This document shows positions 33,206 to 42,534 of a stretch of DNA of 64,000 nt, piece by piece. The notes under the pieces are model-generated. The model did not search any database. It was not told where the DNA came from and saw only the letters and a program-made list of their open reading frames with translations. The stretch's first letter is position 1. Each line of letters begins with the position of its first letter. Made by a program: the position numbers and the translations under genes. The stretch is from Lysinibacillus parviboronicapiens (GTDB lineage Bacteria > Bacillota > Bacilli > Bacillales_A > Planococcaceae). The stretch is taken from contig NZ_PYWI01000006.1 in assembly GCF_003049575.1 (NCBI RefSeq), forward strand, positions 94,742 through 158,741, read 5' to 3'.

Positions 33206-35209
33206 ATGGGGGCGGTACTGTTGATTTTTGTTAAATTTCTTATTCAAATTATAGTCGTTTCGGGGATCATTTACTTTGTCAGTGGTCGTTTAATAGGTTC
33301 GAGTATAAATTTTGTACGAAGAGTGTTATCAGTTGTGATTAGTGTGACACTGACGTCCTTTGTTTACTGGTATTCATACTTGCGTCATACAGATTTTTTA
33401 TCGGAATCAATGGTGCAAACTATAACAGAGGTAAGTACGCTCATTTGGATAGGCAGTATGCTCCTAATATCCATGCTACTTTACCTCGTGTTTGAACTCT
33501 TTGATTCGAGTGGTATTGCTAGTGGAGATCGACGACACGGACAGAAATCTATACTGTTAAGGTTACGTAGTTACTGGCGTCAACAAAAGCGATTGCGCCA
33601 GGTATTAAAAATTGCAGTCACTAATGGTGTTGTACAAACAATTAAATATGCAAGACAGCGTGAAAATGAAAAGGAGCTTGCGATTGCACTAAGAAAGACA
33701 TTAGAGCAGTGTGGTGGGATATTCATCAAGTTTGGTCAAGTATTATCTACACGCAAGGAGTTGTTTTCACCCATATTCATAGATGAATTAGAGCGGCTCC
33801 AACAAAGTGTGAGGCCGTTGCAACCTGAGCAAGTAACAAAGATATTGGAACATGCCCTTCCTAAACCTGTAGATGAGGTATTCACTACTTTTCATATGGA
33901 GCCTTTAGCGGCTGCATCTATTGGACAAGTACATAATGCACGACTGAAAAATTACGATGAAGTTGTGGTGAAATTACTCCGTCCAGAAGTGAAAGGTATA
34001 ATGCGTGATGATCTGGATATATTAGAGGAATTTGCGAACTGGCTTACAAGCAAGTCAACGTGGGCAGAATCATTGGGGTTTCGAGAGTTGGCTGGTGGAT
34101 TTGCGGATGGTTTGCGTGAGGAAACTCATTTAGACATTGAGGTCCGTAATACATTGCAGGTGACGAATGCGCTTGCGAAAAGTGATTATAAGGTGCGCAT
34201 TCCTAAAATTTATACGCAATATAGTGATGAAGATATTATTGTCATGGAGTACGTACGAGGGAAAAGCGTGGCAGAAGGTGCATCAGAGTTTAAACGACTA
34301 TCAATAGATCGTAGGCAGTTTGCACAGACAATACTGTATTCTTTCTTTGAGCAAATGCTTTTTTCTGGTATATTTCACGCAGATCCGCACCCTGGCAATA
34401 TTTATATCGATGAGACAGATGGTGCACCAATTTTGCTCGACTTCGGGGCTGTCGGACGTTTAGGAACTACCCAACAAGAAGGTTTAAAGCTATTTTTAAT
34501 GGGCATTCAGCAAAATGATTCGAGCATCTTATACGACGGCTTAATGCTATTAGTAGAGAATGCAAATCATGTAGAACGGGCACGAATGGAGCAAGCAATA
34601 GATCAAATTTTGTTAAAAATTTCTTATGTCGATCGTATTCCAACCGAAGAATTGATTCATTCGTTATTTACCGTTGTCCGTGATTTTGGCCTTGCATTTT
34701 ATCCGTCGGTTGGTCTAGCGCTTCGATCGTTAGTGACGTTGGATGGTACGTTGCGAATTATTGAGCCGCAATTTGATATTTTCACAGAAGCAAAGGATTT
34801 TTCTTCCGCCTATATGCGCGCAGCATTTTTAAAACCTTTTAAAGAACCAATGGCTACAAAGGAACGTTTGCAAGAAGAACTATCGATGCTAATTCCAACG
34901 TTACGAAAGATGCCAAGAAGAGTTGATCAACTCATTCAACGTGTGGAAAGTGGAAAAATCATATTACATCATGATATTTTTTCAGATGAACATAATGCTC
35001 GTTTTATTACACAACTGTTTTCACGTTTTGTTCTGTTACTAGTGGGGATTACGTTTGGCATAATTTCAGTAGCTTTATTAGCTATCTCACAATTTATACA
35101 TGATTCCTATGCCGTATACTTAAATACAGCAGCGTACTTAGGTTTATTCTTATGTGCCATCCTGTTAGTACGGTTATCGATTCAAGCTTTACGTTCAATG
35201 AAACAATAG
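33206..35209 (+). CDS. ABC1/UbiB-family atypical kinase
   Basis: The 667-residue protein has two or three N-terminal membrane helices (about 8-30, 38-55, 75-98), the ABC1 core (about 165-480) with the KxGQ-type FIKFGQVLSTRKEL, the Ala-rich loop AAASIGQVHNA, MEYVRGKSV, and HADPHPGNIY with LLDFGAVGRLG, and two C-terminal membrane helices. UbiB/COQ8 proteins bind ATP and support isoprenoid quinone synthesis or extraction from membranes; here the quinone would be menaquinone. N-terminal membrane helices are extra compared with E. coli UbiB. ATG after AGGAAG. It is monocistronic. Confidence 0.88.
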   Translation: MGAVLLIFVKFLIQIIVVSGIIYFVSGRLIGSSINFVRRVLSVVISVTLTSFVYWYSYLRHTDFLSESMVQTITEVSTLIWIGSMLLISMLLYLVFELFDSSGIASGDRRHGQKSILLRLRSYWRQQKRLRQVLKIAVTNGVVQTIKYARQRENEKELAIALRKTLEQCGGIFIKFGQVLSTRKELFSPIFIDELERLQQSVRPLQPEQVTKILEHALPKPVDEVFTTFHMEPLAAASIGQVHNARLKNYDEVVVKLLRPEVKGIMRDDLDILEEFANWLTSKSTWAESLGFRELAGGFADGLREETHLDIEVRNTLQVTNALAKSDYKVRIPKIYTQYSDEDIIVMEYVRGKSVAEGASEFKRLSIDRRQFAQTILYSFFEQMLFSGIFHADPHPGNIYIDETDGAPILLDFGAVGRLGTTQQEGLKLFLMGIQQNDSSILYDGLMLLVENANHVERARMEQAIDQILLKISYVDRIPTEELIHSLFTVVRDFGLAFYPSVGLALRSLVTLDGTLRIIEPQFDIFTEAKDFSSAYMRAAFLKPFKEPMATKERLQEELSMLIPTLRKMPRRVDQLIQRVESGKIILHHDIFSDEHNARFITQLFSRFVLLLVGITFGIISVALLAISQFIHDSYAVYLNTAAYLGLFLCAILLVRLSIQALRSMKQ

Positions 35210-35237
35210 GTAGGGGAAAAATGCCCTTACCTTTTTT
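35209..35237 (+). terminator. Terminator of the UbiB-family gene
   Basis: The 8-bp stem GGTAGGGG/CCCTTACC (with one wobble) is followed by TTTTTT. Confidence 0.75.
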
Positions 35238-35564
35238 AATTCCTGAGAAATATATAATTTGTATATTACAAAACCATTACAAATAATGATGAGTGGTTGG
35301 TGGAGTGAAGAGGTAAATAAGTATTAGTGTAGCGTATTATCGGTTATTGTAGAGTAATTGAGCAGTGTTGGTAATATTACAAAAATGTTTCGAGTTTTAC
35401 TAAACTATTAAAACGACGAGAAATAGTATAAAAGTTATGCTTTTAATGCTAAACTTTAAAAGGCTAATAAAAGTATAAAAAAATTCGAATATATATAGAA
35501 ATCGTTCAAGTGATTACATAGAACACCGAGAGCGAAATTGATGGATGAAGGGAAATGAAGTTTA
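35238..35564. other. Intergenic region, promoter of the NlpC/P60 gene
   Basis: AT-rich stretch with no ORF. I see no convincing WalR box (TGTWAH-N5-TGTWAH) although a cell-wall hydrolase follows. Confidence 0.4.
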
Positions 35565-36695
35565 GTGGGTAAGCGCAATAAATGGCGTAAGTCGATGGTG
35601 CTAACATTAGCACTTGCTGGCGGCTTATTATTTAATACAGTACAACCAACCGAAGTGCACGCAGAAGAAACTTCTCAACAAATGATTGAGAAAAAAGCTC
35701 AAATTGATGCAGAAGTTAAAAAATTAGAGGCAGAATTAATAAGTCTTCAAAACGATATTGATGAAAAAGTTAAAGTATTTAATCAAGTACAGGCAGATAT
35801 TAAAGAAGTTGATGCTAGTATCGTGGAAACAGAAAAGCGTATCGAGCAACGTTCTGCTATTTTGAGTGAACGTATGGCTGCATACCAAGCGCAGGATAAC
35901 ACTGTGGGTGTTTATTTAAGCGTAGTGCTTGAAGCAAAAAGCTTTGCAGACTTAATGGATCGTGTCGTAGCGGTTAAAACATTAATGGACGCTGACCAAG
36001 AATTGGTTAACCAACAAGAGGCAGATAAAGCAAAATTAGAAGAACAAAAAGCAACTCTAGATGAAAAACAAAAAGAATTACAAAAGCAATTCCAAGCGCT
36101 TCAACAAAAAGAAAGCGAAATGGAAGTTAAAAAAGCTGAAAACGAAGCAAAATCACTTGCGTTAAAGGCTCAGATTGCCACTAAACAAGAAGAGGAACGC
36201 TTAGAGGCGGAGCGTAAAGCAGCTGAAGAAGAAGCGGCTCGTTTACGTGCACTACAATCTGCTACACCTGTAATGCAAGCAACTAGTAATGGCGGTGGGA
36301 AACCACAATCAATCGTAGTTGGTTCAGGTACAGGTACAGCTTCTTCAGGCGATGCTATTTCAACAGCTAAGCAATTTTTAGGCCGTGGTTATGTATGGGG
36401 CGGTAGCAATCCTTCAACAGGTTTTGACTGTTCTGGTCTTGTACAATGGTCATACAAGCAAGCGGGAGTTTCATTACCACGTACAGCATCTCAACAATAT
36501 CTAGCAACACAACGCATTTCAGCAAGTGAAGCGCGTGTAGGTGACTTAGTATTCTTTAGTTATGGTTCAGGCGTAGCACATGTTGGTATTTACCTAGGCA
36601 ACAACACGATGATTGATGCTCAAAACAAAGGTGTTGTCATTGAATCACTTGATTGGTGGAATCAATATTTAGTAGGCTTCGGTCGCATTCAATAA
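35565..36695 (+). CDS. Secreted NlpC/P60 peptidoglycan endopeptidase (CwlO-like)
   Basis: The 376-residue protein has a signal peptide (1-33, ending VHAEE), a long coiled coil (about 38-225, Gln/Glu/Lys/Ala-rich), a short linker and a C-terminal NlpC/P60 domain (about 262-376). The catalytic Cys is 289 in FDCSGLVQWSY, followed by the His in SGVAHVGIYLG. It should cut gamma-D-Glu-diaminoacid (or Lys) peptide bonds in the wall. The coiled-coil plus NlpC layout is that of CwlO, which is controlled by FtsEX; that partner is not in this window. GTG start after AAGGGA. Confidence 0.9.
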   Translation: MGKRNKWRKSMVLTLALAGGLLFNTVQPTEVHAEETSQQMIEKKAQIDAEVKKLEAELISLQNDIDEKVKVFNQVQADIKEVDASIVETEKRIEQRSAILSERMAAYQAQDNTVGVYLSVVLEAKSFADLMDRVVAVKTLMDADQELVNQQEADKAKLEEQKATLDEKQKELQKQFQALQQKESEMEVKKAENEAKSLALKAQIATKQEEERLEAERKAAEEEAARLRALQSATPVMQATSNGGGKPQSIVVGSGTGTASSGDAISTAKQFLGRGYVWGGSNPSTGFDCSGLVQWSYKQAGVSLPRTASQQYLATQRISASEARVGDLVFFSYGSGVAHVGIYLGNNTMIDAQNKGVVIESLDWWNQYLVGFGRIQ

Positions 36696-36725
36696 TCCTA
36701 CTATTTATAAGACGATTTAAATAGC

Positions 36726-36770
36726 AAAAAGGTCATCTTTGTAGAGCAAATTACAGAGATGGCCTTTTTT
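36726..36770 (+). terminator. Terminator of the NlpC/P60 gene
   Basis: AAAAAGGTCATCTTTGTA pairs with TACAGAGATGGCCTTTTT, followed by T residues. Confidence 0.8.
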
Positions 36771-36933
36771 AAACGTTAAAGAAATATAAATTTTCTTATT
36801 CAATTTTAGGTATTCATGCAGCGATAAATTAATGACGCGGCGAAAGCCACTTTATGTGGCATGTGCGCTATACATTCTTTTTCAGCGCTTGTCGCAGCTA
36901 TATGGCCGCGAGTGCGCTTTTCTTATAAGTTAG

Positions 36934-37992
36934 TTAAACTTTGAAATTCAACTTGATAATACCTGTTTCTTTTAAAGCAATGAATAAAATAATAAAAAAT
37001 GGTCCAGTGAGTAAACCAATGATACCAAATAGCTGAAGTCCGATAAACATGGCTATTAATGTTGGCAAGGTAGATAATCCGATATGATCTCCCATCAACT
37101 TGGGCTCGACTACTCGACGAATTATGAGTAGAATAACTGCTAAGATGAATAATTGGACAGAAATGGATGTGTTTCCCATTAATAAATGATAAAGCCCCCA
37201 AGGTGCTAAAATAATAATTGATCCCAGAAATGGAACGATGTCAATTAGCCAAATGATTAAGGTCATTGTGACAGCATATTTGGGCTGAATAAGGAGAAGT
37301 CCAACAAGTGTGACACCTCCAATAATAAAGCTCACGAGTAGATGTGCCTTCATAAAACCAAAAAATGCGTCTTTTAAACGATTAGAAATTATTTTCATTT
37401 TTTTCGCAGTAGATGGCTTCAAATATTTGTAAGTAACTTGTTTTAATTTTGGTAAATCTAGCATAAATAGAAATAGAGCAATCATATATACGAGAAGACT
37501 AATAAAGAGGCTTGGAATTTCTGAAAAGAATGCAGTAACTTTGGTATAATTAAAGATGTTTAGAAAAGATTCTTCAATTTTCTTAATGAAATCCATTGTT
37601 GTACTTTGAAGTGAAGCACTCACTTCAGCGGGGAAGTCTTCCGTATATTTAGAAATGTTATCTTGCATGTTTAACCACATTTCCGATAGTTTAGAAATAT
37701 AATAGGGGGCTTGCTTTGAAACTACTATAATTTGCGACATGAGCTGTGTAATAGTAAAGTAACAAATAATAGAAATAAAGATAACGCTCATTATGTAAAT
37801 GAAGGCGACTGCAATTTTCCGAGACATTTTCCATTTTCGTTTAAAAAACATTACAATTGGTTCTAAGAAAAAAGCGGTAATCCCCGCCAATATAATAGGC
37901 ACGGAGACTGGTATGATAAAATATGCCGCAACTATTAGACATATAATCACAAGCGTTCGTAAAATCAACTTTCGGGTAATAGATTTATTCAT
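36934..37992 (-). CDS. AI-2E family permease, YtvI-like
   Basis: The 352-residue membrane protein has about eight helices: paired helices at the start (12-50), one at 60-85, a soluble stretch (90-150), and a helical C-terminal half with LIIWLIDIVPFLGSIIILAPWG and LTGPFFIILFIAL. This fits the AI-2E transporter superfamily and in particular the sporulation-linked YtvI group. The substrate is unknown; many members are not autoinducer exporters. It is monocistronic, ATG after GAAGGAGAG. Confidence 0.82.
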   Translation of the reverse strand: MNKSITRKLILRTLVIICLIVAAYFIIPVSVPIILAGITAFFLEPIVMFFKRKWKMSRKIAVAFIYIMSVIFISIICYFTITQLMSQIIVVSKQAPYYISKLSEMWLNMQDNISKYTEDFPAEVSASLQSTTMDFIKKIEESFLNIFNYTKVTAFFSEIPSLFISLLVYMIALFLFMLDLPKLKQVTYKYLKPSTAKKMKIISNRLKDAFFGFMKAHLLVSFIIGGVTLVGLLLIQPKYAVTMTLIIWLIDIVPFLGSIIILAPWGLYHLLMGNTSISVQLFILAVILLIIRRVVEPKLMGDHIGLSTLPTLIAMFIGLQLFGIIGLLTGPFFIILFIALKETGIIKLNFKV

Positions 37993-38084
37993 AAACTCTC
38001 CTTCTTTGTATAAACTAAGTTAAGTGTAACATAAAAAATTTAAAATTTTATAACGTTCTGACAGAATAAAGGTAGGGATGAATC

Positions 38085-38633
38085 ATGGAAAAAGAGATTT
38101 TGCAACTTTTTAGTAATATAACAGAGCATGACCGTGAAATCCAATTCGAGTCTTATGAAGAATTGATAAAAATTATGCAAGAACCAGTTGACTGGACATA
38201 CTCAGTCTGGGAGCATCTCGTTCAAGCCCTTACATATAAAGATGGACATGTACGTGCACGTGCAGTACAGTTTTTATGCGCATTGGCGGCTAAAAGTGAT
38301 CCAGAAGAACGTGTACTAGAGGATTTTTTGAAAATTTGGGCAGTAACGTATGATGATAAAACTGTAACGGCAAGACATAGTCTACAAGCAATCTGGCAAA
38401 TTGGGCTTGCTGGACAAGTGCAAAGAGATTTAATTGTTTCGTATTTAGCAAAAAGATTCCAAACGTGTATTGACGAAAAACACCCGACACTGATCCGCTA
38501 CGATATTATTGTATCCTTTAAAAAGTTGTTTGATGCCACGAATGACAGGAATCTATTAGAAATTGCAAAGAGATTAATTGATGAAGAACAAAACGTAAAA
38601 TATAAAAAGAAATATCAGACAGCCATTCGATAA
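38085..38633 (+). CDS. HEAT-like repeat protein
   Basis: The 182-residue protein is all helical with paired amphipathic helices, for example VRARAVQFLCALAAKSD and TARHSLQAIWQIGLAG, in the manner of HEAT/ARM repeats. There is no catalytic motif, signal or membrane segment. It probably acts as a binding scaffold, but the partner is not known. ATG after a weak GGTAGGGATG. It is followed by its own terminator. Confidence 0.65.
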   Translation: MEKEILQLFSNITEHDREIQFESYEELIKIMQEPVDWTYSVWEHLVQALTYKDGHVRARAVQFLCALAAKSDPEERVLEDFLKIWAVTYDDKTVTARHSLQAIWQIGLAGQVQRDLIVSYLAKRFQTCIDEKHPTLIRYDIIVSFKKLFDATNDRNLLEIAKRLIDEEQNVKYKKKYQTAIR

Positions 38634-38656
38634 ACAAGCGTAATGGCTGTTTTTTA
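38619..38656 (+). terminator. Terminator of the HEAT-like gene
   Basis: CAGCCATT pairs with AATGGCTG, followed by TTTTTTATG; the left arm lies inside the coding end. Confidence 0.75.
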
Positions 38657-38710
38657 TGTTGAAATTCATTTGTTGGAGAAAATTTAGTTTATTGCCATAA
38701 TCATGAAAAA

Positions 38711-39248
38711 TATGAAAATGAGGTTTAAAAGCCAAATGGTGAAATTTTATCGATGGAAACATATCGTGGGAAGCCGATGCTTATTGTCAACACAGCAAAC
38801 AAATGTCGTTTTACATATCAGTTTGAATATTTACAAAAAAATGTATGAAAAATAGGGCAAGGATAATTTCGTTGTGTTAGGTTTTCTTTGTGACCAATTT
38901 GACAATCAAAATCCAGAAGATGGTGAAGAAACTACACAGCTATGTAAAGTAAATTATGGTGTGATATTTCCAATTTTTGAATTAGTGCAAGTAAATGGTG
39001 AGACTACACATCCATTATTCAATTATTTAAAGCATGAAGTGAATTTTCGTGAATTTGGAAAGGCAAATATACAGGAGAAAATGTTAGCTCAAACGATAGT
39101 CCAAATAGCACCTAGCTTTTTAGATGGTCGCAATATTCGCTGGAACTTTACACAATTTTTAGTAGATGGTAATGGTAAAACAACTGCGCGCTTCGAACAA
39201 ACGGATTCTCAACTTGATATTGAACAAGCTATCGAAAGAATTTTATAG
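38711..39248 (+). pseudogene. Glutathione peroxidase-family pseudogene
   Basis: Translated fragments rebuild a thiol peroxidase: KPNGEILSMETYRGKPMLI, then VNTANKCRFTYQFEYLQ with the peroxidatic Cys, then FVVLGFLCDQFDNQNPEDGE, then WNFTQFLVDGNGK. They are broken by an in-frame TAA at 38726, a frameshift in the A-run near 38835, and an in-frame TAG about 20 nt later. The longest remaining frame starts at 38874 and lacks the catalytic Cys. Because three separate lesions are present, this is an old pseudogene rather than a sequencing error. Confidence 0.82.
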
Positions 39249-39414
39249 TCATTATTGAATTTAGAATTTTCAGGTGAGAACTACAAATAGCTAATCGTTA
39301 TGTAGAAATAGTGCTAGGTTTTATATGTTTTTGACCGAGTTTTCCGCAATTTCGCAACTACTTTTTCATCACAATATATGATAAACTGCTTTACAAGTGA
39401 ATAATTCTTGCAGA

Positions 39415-39592
39415 ATAAGGGTGCTAGGCCATAGCATAATCGGGAATTCGGTGTAAAACCGAAGCTGTTTCCGCAACTGTAAGTACATAAATCATAAATT
39501 TAAGCCACTGTCTAAGATTAGATGGGAAGGTATTTATGACATCGCTACATCTAGGTAGTGAACTGTACAAGCCAGGAGACCGACCTTTATTT
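39415..39592 (+). promoter_or_regulatory. Cobalamin riboswitch
   Basis: The leader contains the B12-box GCCAGGAGACCGACC (39570-39584), the GGGAATTCGGTGTAAAACCG stem-loop and CCGCAACTGT, all characteristic of the adenosylcobalamin aptamer. A terminator follows at 39684. It should lower expression of the next two genes when cobalamin is plentiful. Confidence 0.95.
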
Positions 39593-39683
39593 GAACGTAT
39601 AAGTACTCTTCGGAAGTTAGGAGGATATGCGGCAAATACATAGGCAATGTCGTGTCAAAGCGACACTATTTATGCATTTTCGT

Positions 39684-39718
39684 CGTTACTCTATTAATCG
39701 GGAGTGGCGTTTTTTTTA
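39684..39718 (+). terminator. Terminator of the cobalamin riboswitch
   Basis: CGTTACTCT pairs with GGAGTGGCG (with wobble pairs), followed by TTTTTTTT, about 90 nt after the aptamer. Confidence 0.75.
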
Positions 39719-39781
39719 TGCACTTTAACCTTCATCCAGTAAGTAAGGAGAATTTCACGAAAGAAAGTGGGGGTCTTAGTT

Positions 39782-40321
39782 TTGAAAAAAGATGCGCGTT
39801 ATTCATGTTATCCGTTTATGCGTGAAAAAGTATCAACGGTTGATTATGAAATTCGTACAGATAGTTTAACAACACATGTAGGTGTTGCCCTGGCGGCTGT
39901 AAAGAAAGAAACGGTGGAGGTTGTAGCAGGCGATTTGCTGGCAATTTTGCCGATGGCTTATCATGTCAATGGTTCAGTACGTGGCAAATTGGCAGTTACC
40001 GATGAAGATTTAGCATGGTTAAGTAATCGTTATGATTTTTACGTTGAGCATGTTAGGGAAGAGATTCAAAACTTTGTTTTACCACAAGGAACGGAGGCTG
40101 CTGCTGCCCTTCATTTATGTCGAAGTGAAGCGAAAAAATCATACCGTGTCTTGCACAAAGTGTCTGAAGAGCGAGAAGTACCAGCTATTCTCTTCGATTA
40201 TTTAGGATTACTGGCGAATGTGTTTTTTGTCATGGCTGTATACATGAATCAACAAGCTGGAATTGCTGAAATTCCGTTTATAAGTAAATCATACCCAATG
40301 AAAAAGAAAAAAGGAGAATGA
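39782..40321 (+). CDS. PduO-like cob(I)alamin adenosyltransferase-family protein
   Basis: The C-terminal 90 residues contain FVLPQGTEAAAALHLCRSEAKKSYRVLH in part and end with a YLGLLANVFFVMAVYMNQ stretch, the pattern of PduO-type ATP:corrinoid adenosyltransferases. The N-terminal half is less typical. It should adenosylate salvaged cobalamin. I chose the TTG at 39782 (179 residues) after GTGGGGG; the GTG at 39767 is an alternative. It is behind the riboswitch and 5 bp before the BtuF gene. Confidence 0.78.
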   Translation: MKKDARYSCYPFMREKVSTVDYEIRTDSLTTHVGVALAAVKKETVEVVAGDLLAILPMAYHVNGSVRGKLAVTDEDLAWLSNRYDFYVEHVREEIQNFVLPQGTEAAAALHLCRSEAKKSYRVLHKVSEEREVPAILFDYLGLLANVFFVMAVYMNQQAGIAEIPFISKSYPMKKKKGE

Positions 40322-40326
40322 GATAA

Positions 40327-41277
40327 GTGAAGAAATTATTTAATTTCCAATGGCTATCAATTTTGATGTTAGCACTTGTCCTAGTGGGCTGCGGTACAAC
40401 TGATGAAGCGAAGAATGGGGAAACATCTCAGAAACAAAAATCAACTGAAGCAACAGGCTATAAAGTGACTGATGATCGTGGTGTAGAAGTGACATTTGAT
40501 GCTGTACCAAAAACTGTGGTGTCATTACAGCCAAGCAATACAGAAATTTTATTTGCATTAGGTGTTGGGGATAAAATCGTAGGCGCAACAGATTATGATA
40601 CATATCCAGCAGAAGCACAAAACATTGAACGAGTATCAGATTCTATGACGTTTAATAGCGAGCGCATTTTAGCATTAAAGCCAGATGTAGTGATTGCTTA
40701 TACTACTGGCAAGGATGACGCGTTAAAAGGACTTGAAGATGCAGGTGTAAAAGTATTTGTTATCCAGTCAGCAGCCTCATTTAAAGATGTTTATGGGGAT
40801 ATAGAACAAATTGCGACTGTCATGGGTGTTGAGGATAAAGGTGAGCAATTAAATAAAGACATTAAGGCTAAAATAGCTAATGTTCAAGCAAAAGTAAAAG
40901 ATGTAGAAAAACAAAAAAATGTTTACTTGGAGATTAGTCCAAAGCCAGACATTTATACAACAGCAGCAGGTACATTCCAACAAGAAATTTTAAATGCTGC
41001 TAATGTGAGCAATGTATTTGCTGACCAAAAGGGTTGGGTAAAGGTTTCTGAGGAAGACGTCATTGCTAAAAACCCTGAAGTTATTCTAACAACTGTGAAT
41101 TACGCTAAGGATCCTGCGGCAGAAATTATTGCCCGTAATGGTTGGAATACGATTACAGCGATTCAAAACAAAGCAGTATATTATGTAGATGCTGATATTT
41201 CCACTCGTCCTGGTCCACGTATTGGGGAAGCGGTTGAGTTAGTAGCCAAAGCTGTTTATCCTGAGCTGTTTCAATAA
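40327..41277 (+). CDS. btuF: BtuF-like cobalamin-binding lipoprotein
   Basis: The 316-residue protein has a lipoprotein signal (LVLVGC, Cys22) and a periplasmic-binding-protein type III fold (about 45-316) with VVSLQPSNTEILFALG and the two-lobe linker helix. It matches BtuF/FepB-type substrate binding proteins. Location behind a cobalamin riboswitch supports B12 or another corrinoid as the ligand. No permease or ATPase gene follows, so it must pair with components coded elsewhere. GTG start after AAAGGAGAATGAG. Confidence 0.88.
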   Translation: MKKLFNFQWLSILMLALVLVGCGTTDEAKNGETSQKQKSTEATGYKVTDDRGVEVTFDAVPKTVVSLQPSNTEILFALGVGDKIVGATDYDTYPAEAQNIERVSDSMTFNSERILALKPDVVIAYTTGKDDALKGLEDAGVKVFVIQSAASFKDVYGDIEQIATVMGVEDKGEQLNKDIKAKIANVQAKVKDVEKQKNVYLEISPKPDIYTTAAGTFQQEILNAANVSNVFADQKGWVKVSEEDVIAKNPEVILTTVNYAKDPAAEIIARNGWNTITAIQNKAVYYVDADISTRPGPRIGEAVELVAKAVYPELFQ

Positions 41278-41292
41278 TTAAAGACTTTTAAG

Positions 41293-41322
41293 AGCCGTTC
41301 TATTAGATTAGGACGGCTTTTT
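41293..41322 (+). terminator. Terminator of the cobalamin operon
   Basis: AGCCGTTC pairs with GGACGGCT (with a wobble), followed by TTTTTG. Confidence 0.8.
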
Positions 41323-41561
41323 GTTAGGTATGACACCTTGCCGAAATTAGCTCGGAAAGAGGGAGAAGCGCTCAGGTGCCCTGGAAATGCGCTCTGGTAA
41401 GAAGGCAAGATTTATTTTAGATAGCGCTATACATCGCATGTCTTTTTGGTGAAAAGGCATTGCTATGTACAGAAAAGCCCTGGTGTGAAAATTGGTATTA
41501 TCCTCAGTTGTTTTATAGAATAGAAAGTAAGGTGATTGCTAATATAAGGGAGGCGTTGTGG

Positions 41562-42332
41562 TTGACACAGTTTGACATGAAGGTTATTCCGTTTGAAGCA
41601 GTCTATAATTTCCGTGATATGGGTGGCTATCAGACGAAGGATGGACGTACTGTCAAAAAAGGCTTAATCTATCGTTCGGCAGCACTTGGAAAAATGACGA
41701 TGGCGGATAAAGAACGCTTTGAGACACTAGGTGTGAAAACGATTTTTGATTATCGAGACAAACATGAAGCGCAAAATAATCCTAATCCGACATTTCTAAA
41801 TGCTAGATATATACAAATCCCTGCAAAAGGGAACCATGCTTTTGAAATGCCTACGAATACTGGCGGGCAAAGTTTTTACAAAGTTGTAAGTCCAGAAATG
41901 TTCTGTGATTTTTATGCACAAATGCCCTTTAATAATGCTTCTTTTAAAGAATTAATGGCTACCATTCAAAACCCGGAAAATTTAGGGCTTGTTCATCATT
42001 GTGCAGTAGGGAAAGATCGAACAGGTATAGGTGGTGCACTGATTTTATTAGCGTTAGATGTCCCTGAGGAGATTATTATGCAAGATTATTTAGATACGAA
42101 TGAACTTTTACGCCCGATGGTAGACCGAATGGCGCAGGCGATTCAAAAGGATTTTAATGATCGAGAATTACAGCAGTTCTATGCATTAATGTCTGCCAGA
42201 GAAGACTATTTACAAGCAGCGTTCGATGCAATGGAAGTTCGTTATGGCTCAAAAACCGCATTTTTAGAGCAAGAGTTTGGTCTAACTCAAGCCAAACGTG
42301 AACAATTACAGGCTAATTGTTTAAATGAATAA
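41562..42332 (+). CDS. Protein tyrosine/serine phosphatase
   Basis: The TTG at 41562 follows AAGGGAGG at a normal distance and gives 256 residues; the open frame extends upstream without a site. NFRDMGGYQTKDGRTVKKG near the start and HCAVGKDRTG (catalytic Cys147, Arg153) place it with the Y_phosphatase3 group, similar to LipA/Tyr-phosphatase family proteins of low-GC Gram-positives. No signal peptide is seen, so it is cytoplasmic. Substrate unknown. Confidence 0.85.
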   Translation: MTQFDMKVIPFEAVYNFRDMGGYQTKDGRTVKKGLIYRSAALGKMTMADKERFETLGVKTIFDYRDKHEAQNNPNPTFLNARYIQIPAKGNHAFEMPTNTGGQSFYKVVSPEMFCDFYAQMPFNNASFKELMATIQNPENLGLVHHCAVGKDRTGIGGALILLALDVPEEIIMQDYLDTNELLRPMVDRMAQAIQKDFNDRELQQFYALMSAREDYLQAAFDAMEVRYGSKTAFLEQEFGLTQAKREQLQANCLNE

Positions 42333-42334
42333 GA

Positions 42335-42371
42335 ACCCTTTCACATGAGCCCTGTGAGAGGGTTTTTTTTA
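42335..42371 (+). terminator. Intrinsic terminator
   Basis: AACCCTTTCACA pairs with TGTGAGAGGGTT, followed by TTTTTT. Confidence 0.85.
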
Positions 42372-42534
42372 TGCTCTGCTTTTGTGAGATGCCGGGTTTT
42401 TTAGTGAGTTAGGCCACTGACGAACAGGACGACAGATTTTGTCACCCTTCTCACTGAATAAGTCTTTACAGCAGACAAATCTATGATAAGATACAATAGA
42501 TTTTTATGTAATGTAGAGAGAGAAGTGGAAGTAA

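Noticed and set aside
38874..39248. Intact small protein
   Set aside because: It is the C-terminal remainder of the glutathione peroxidase pseudogene and lacks a proper start and the catalytic Cys.
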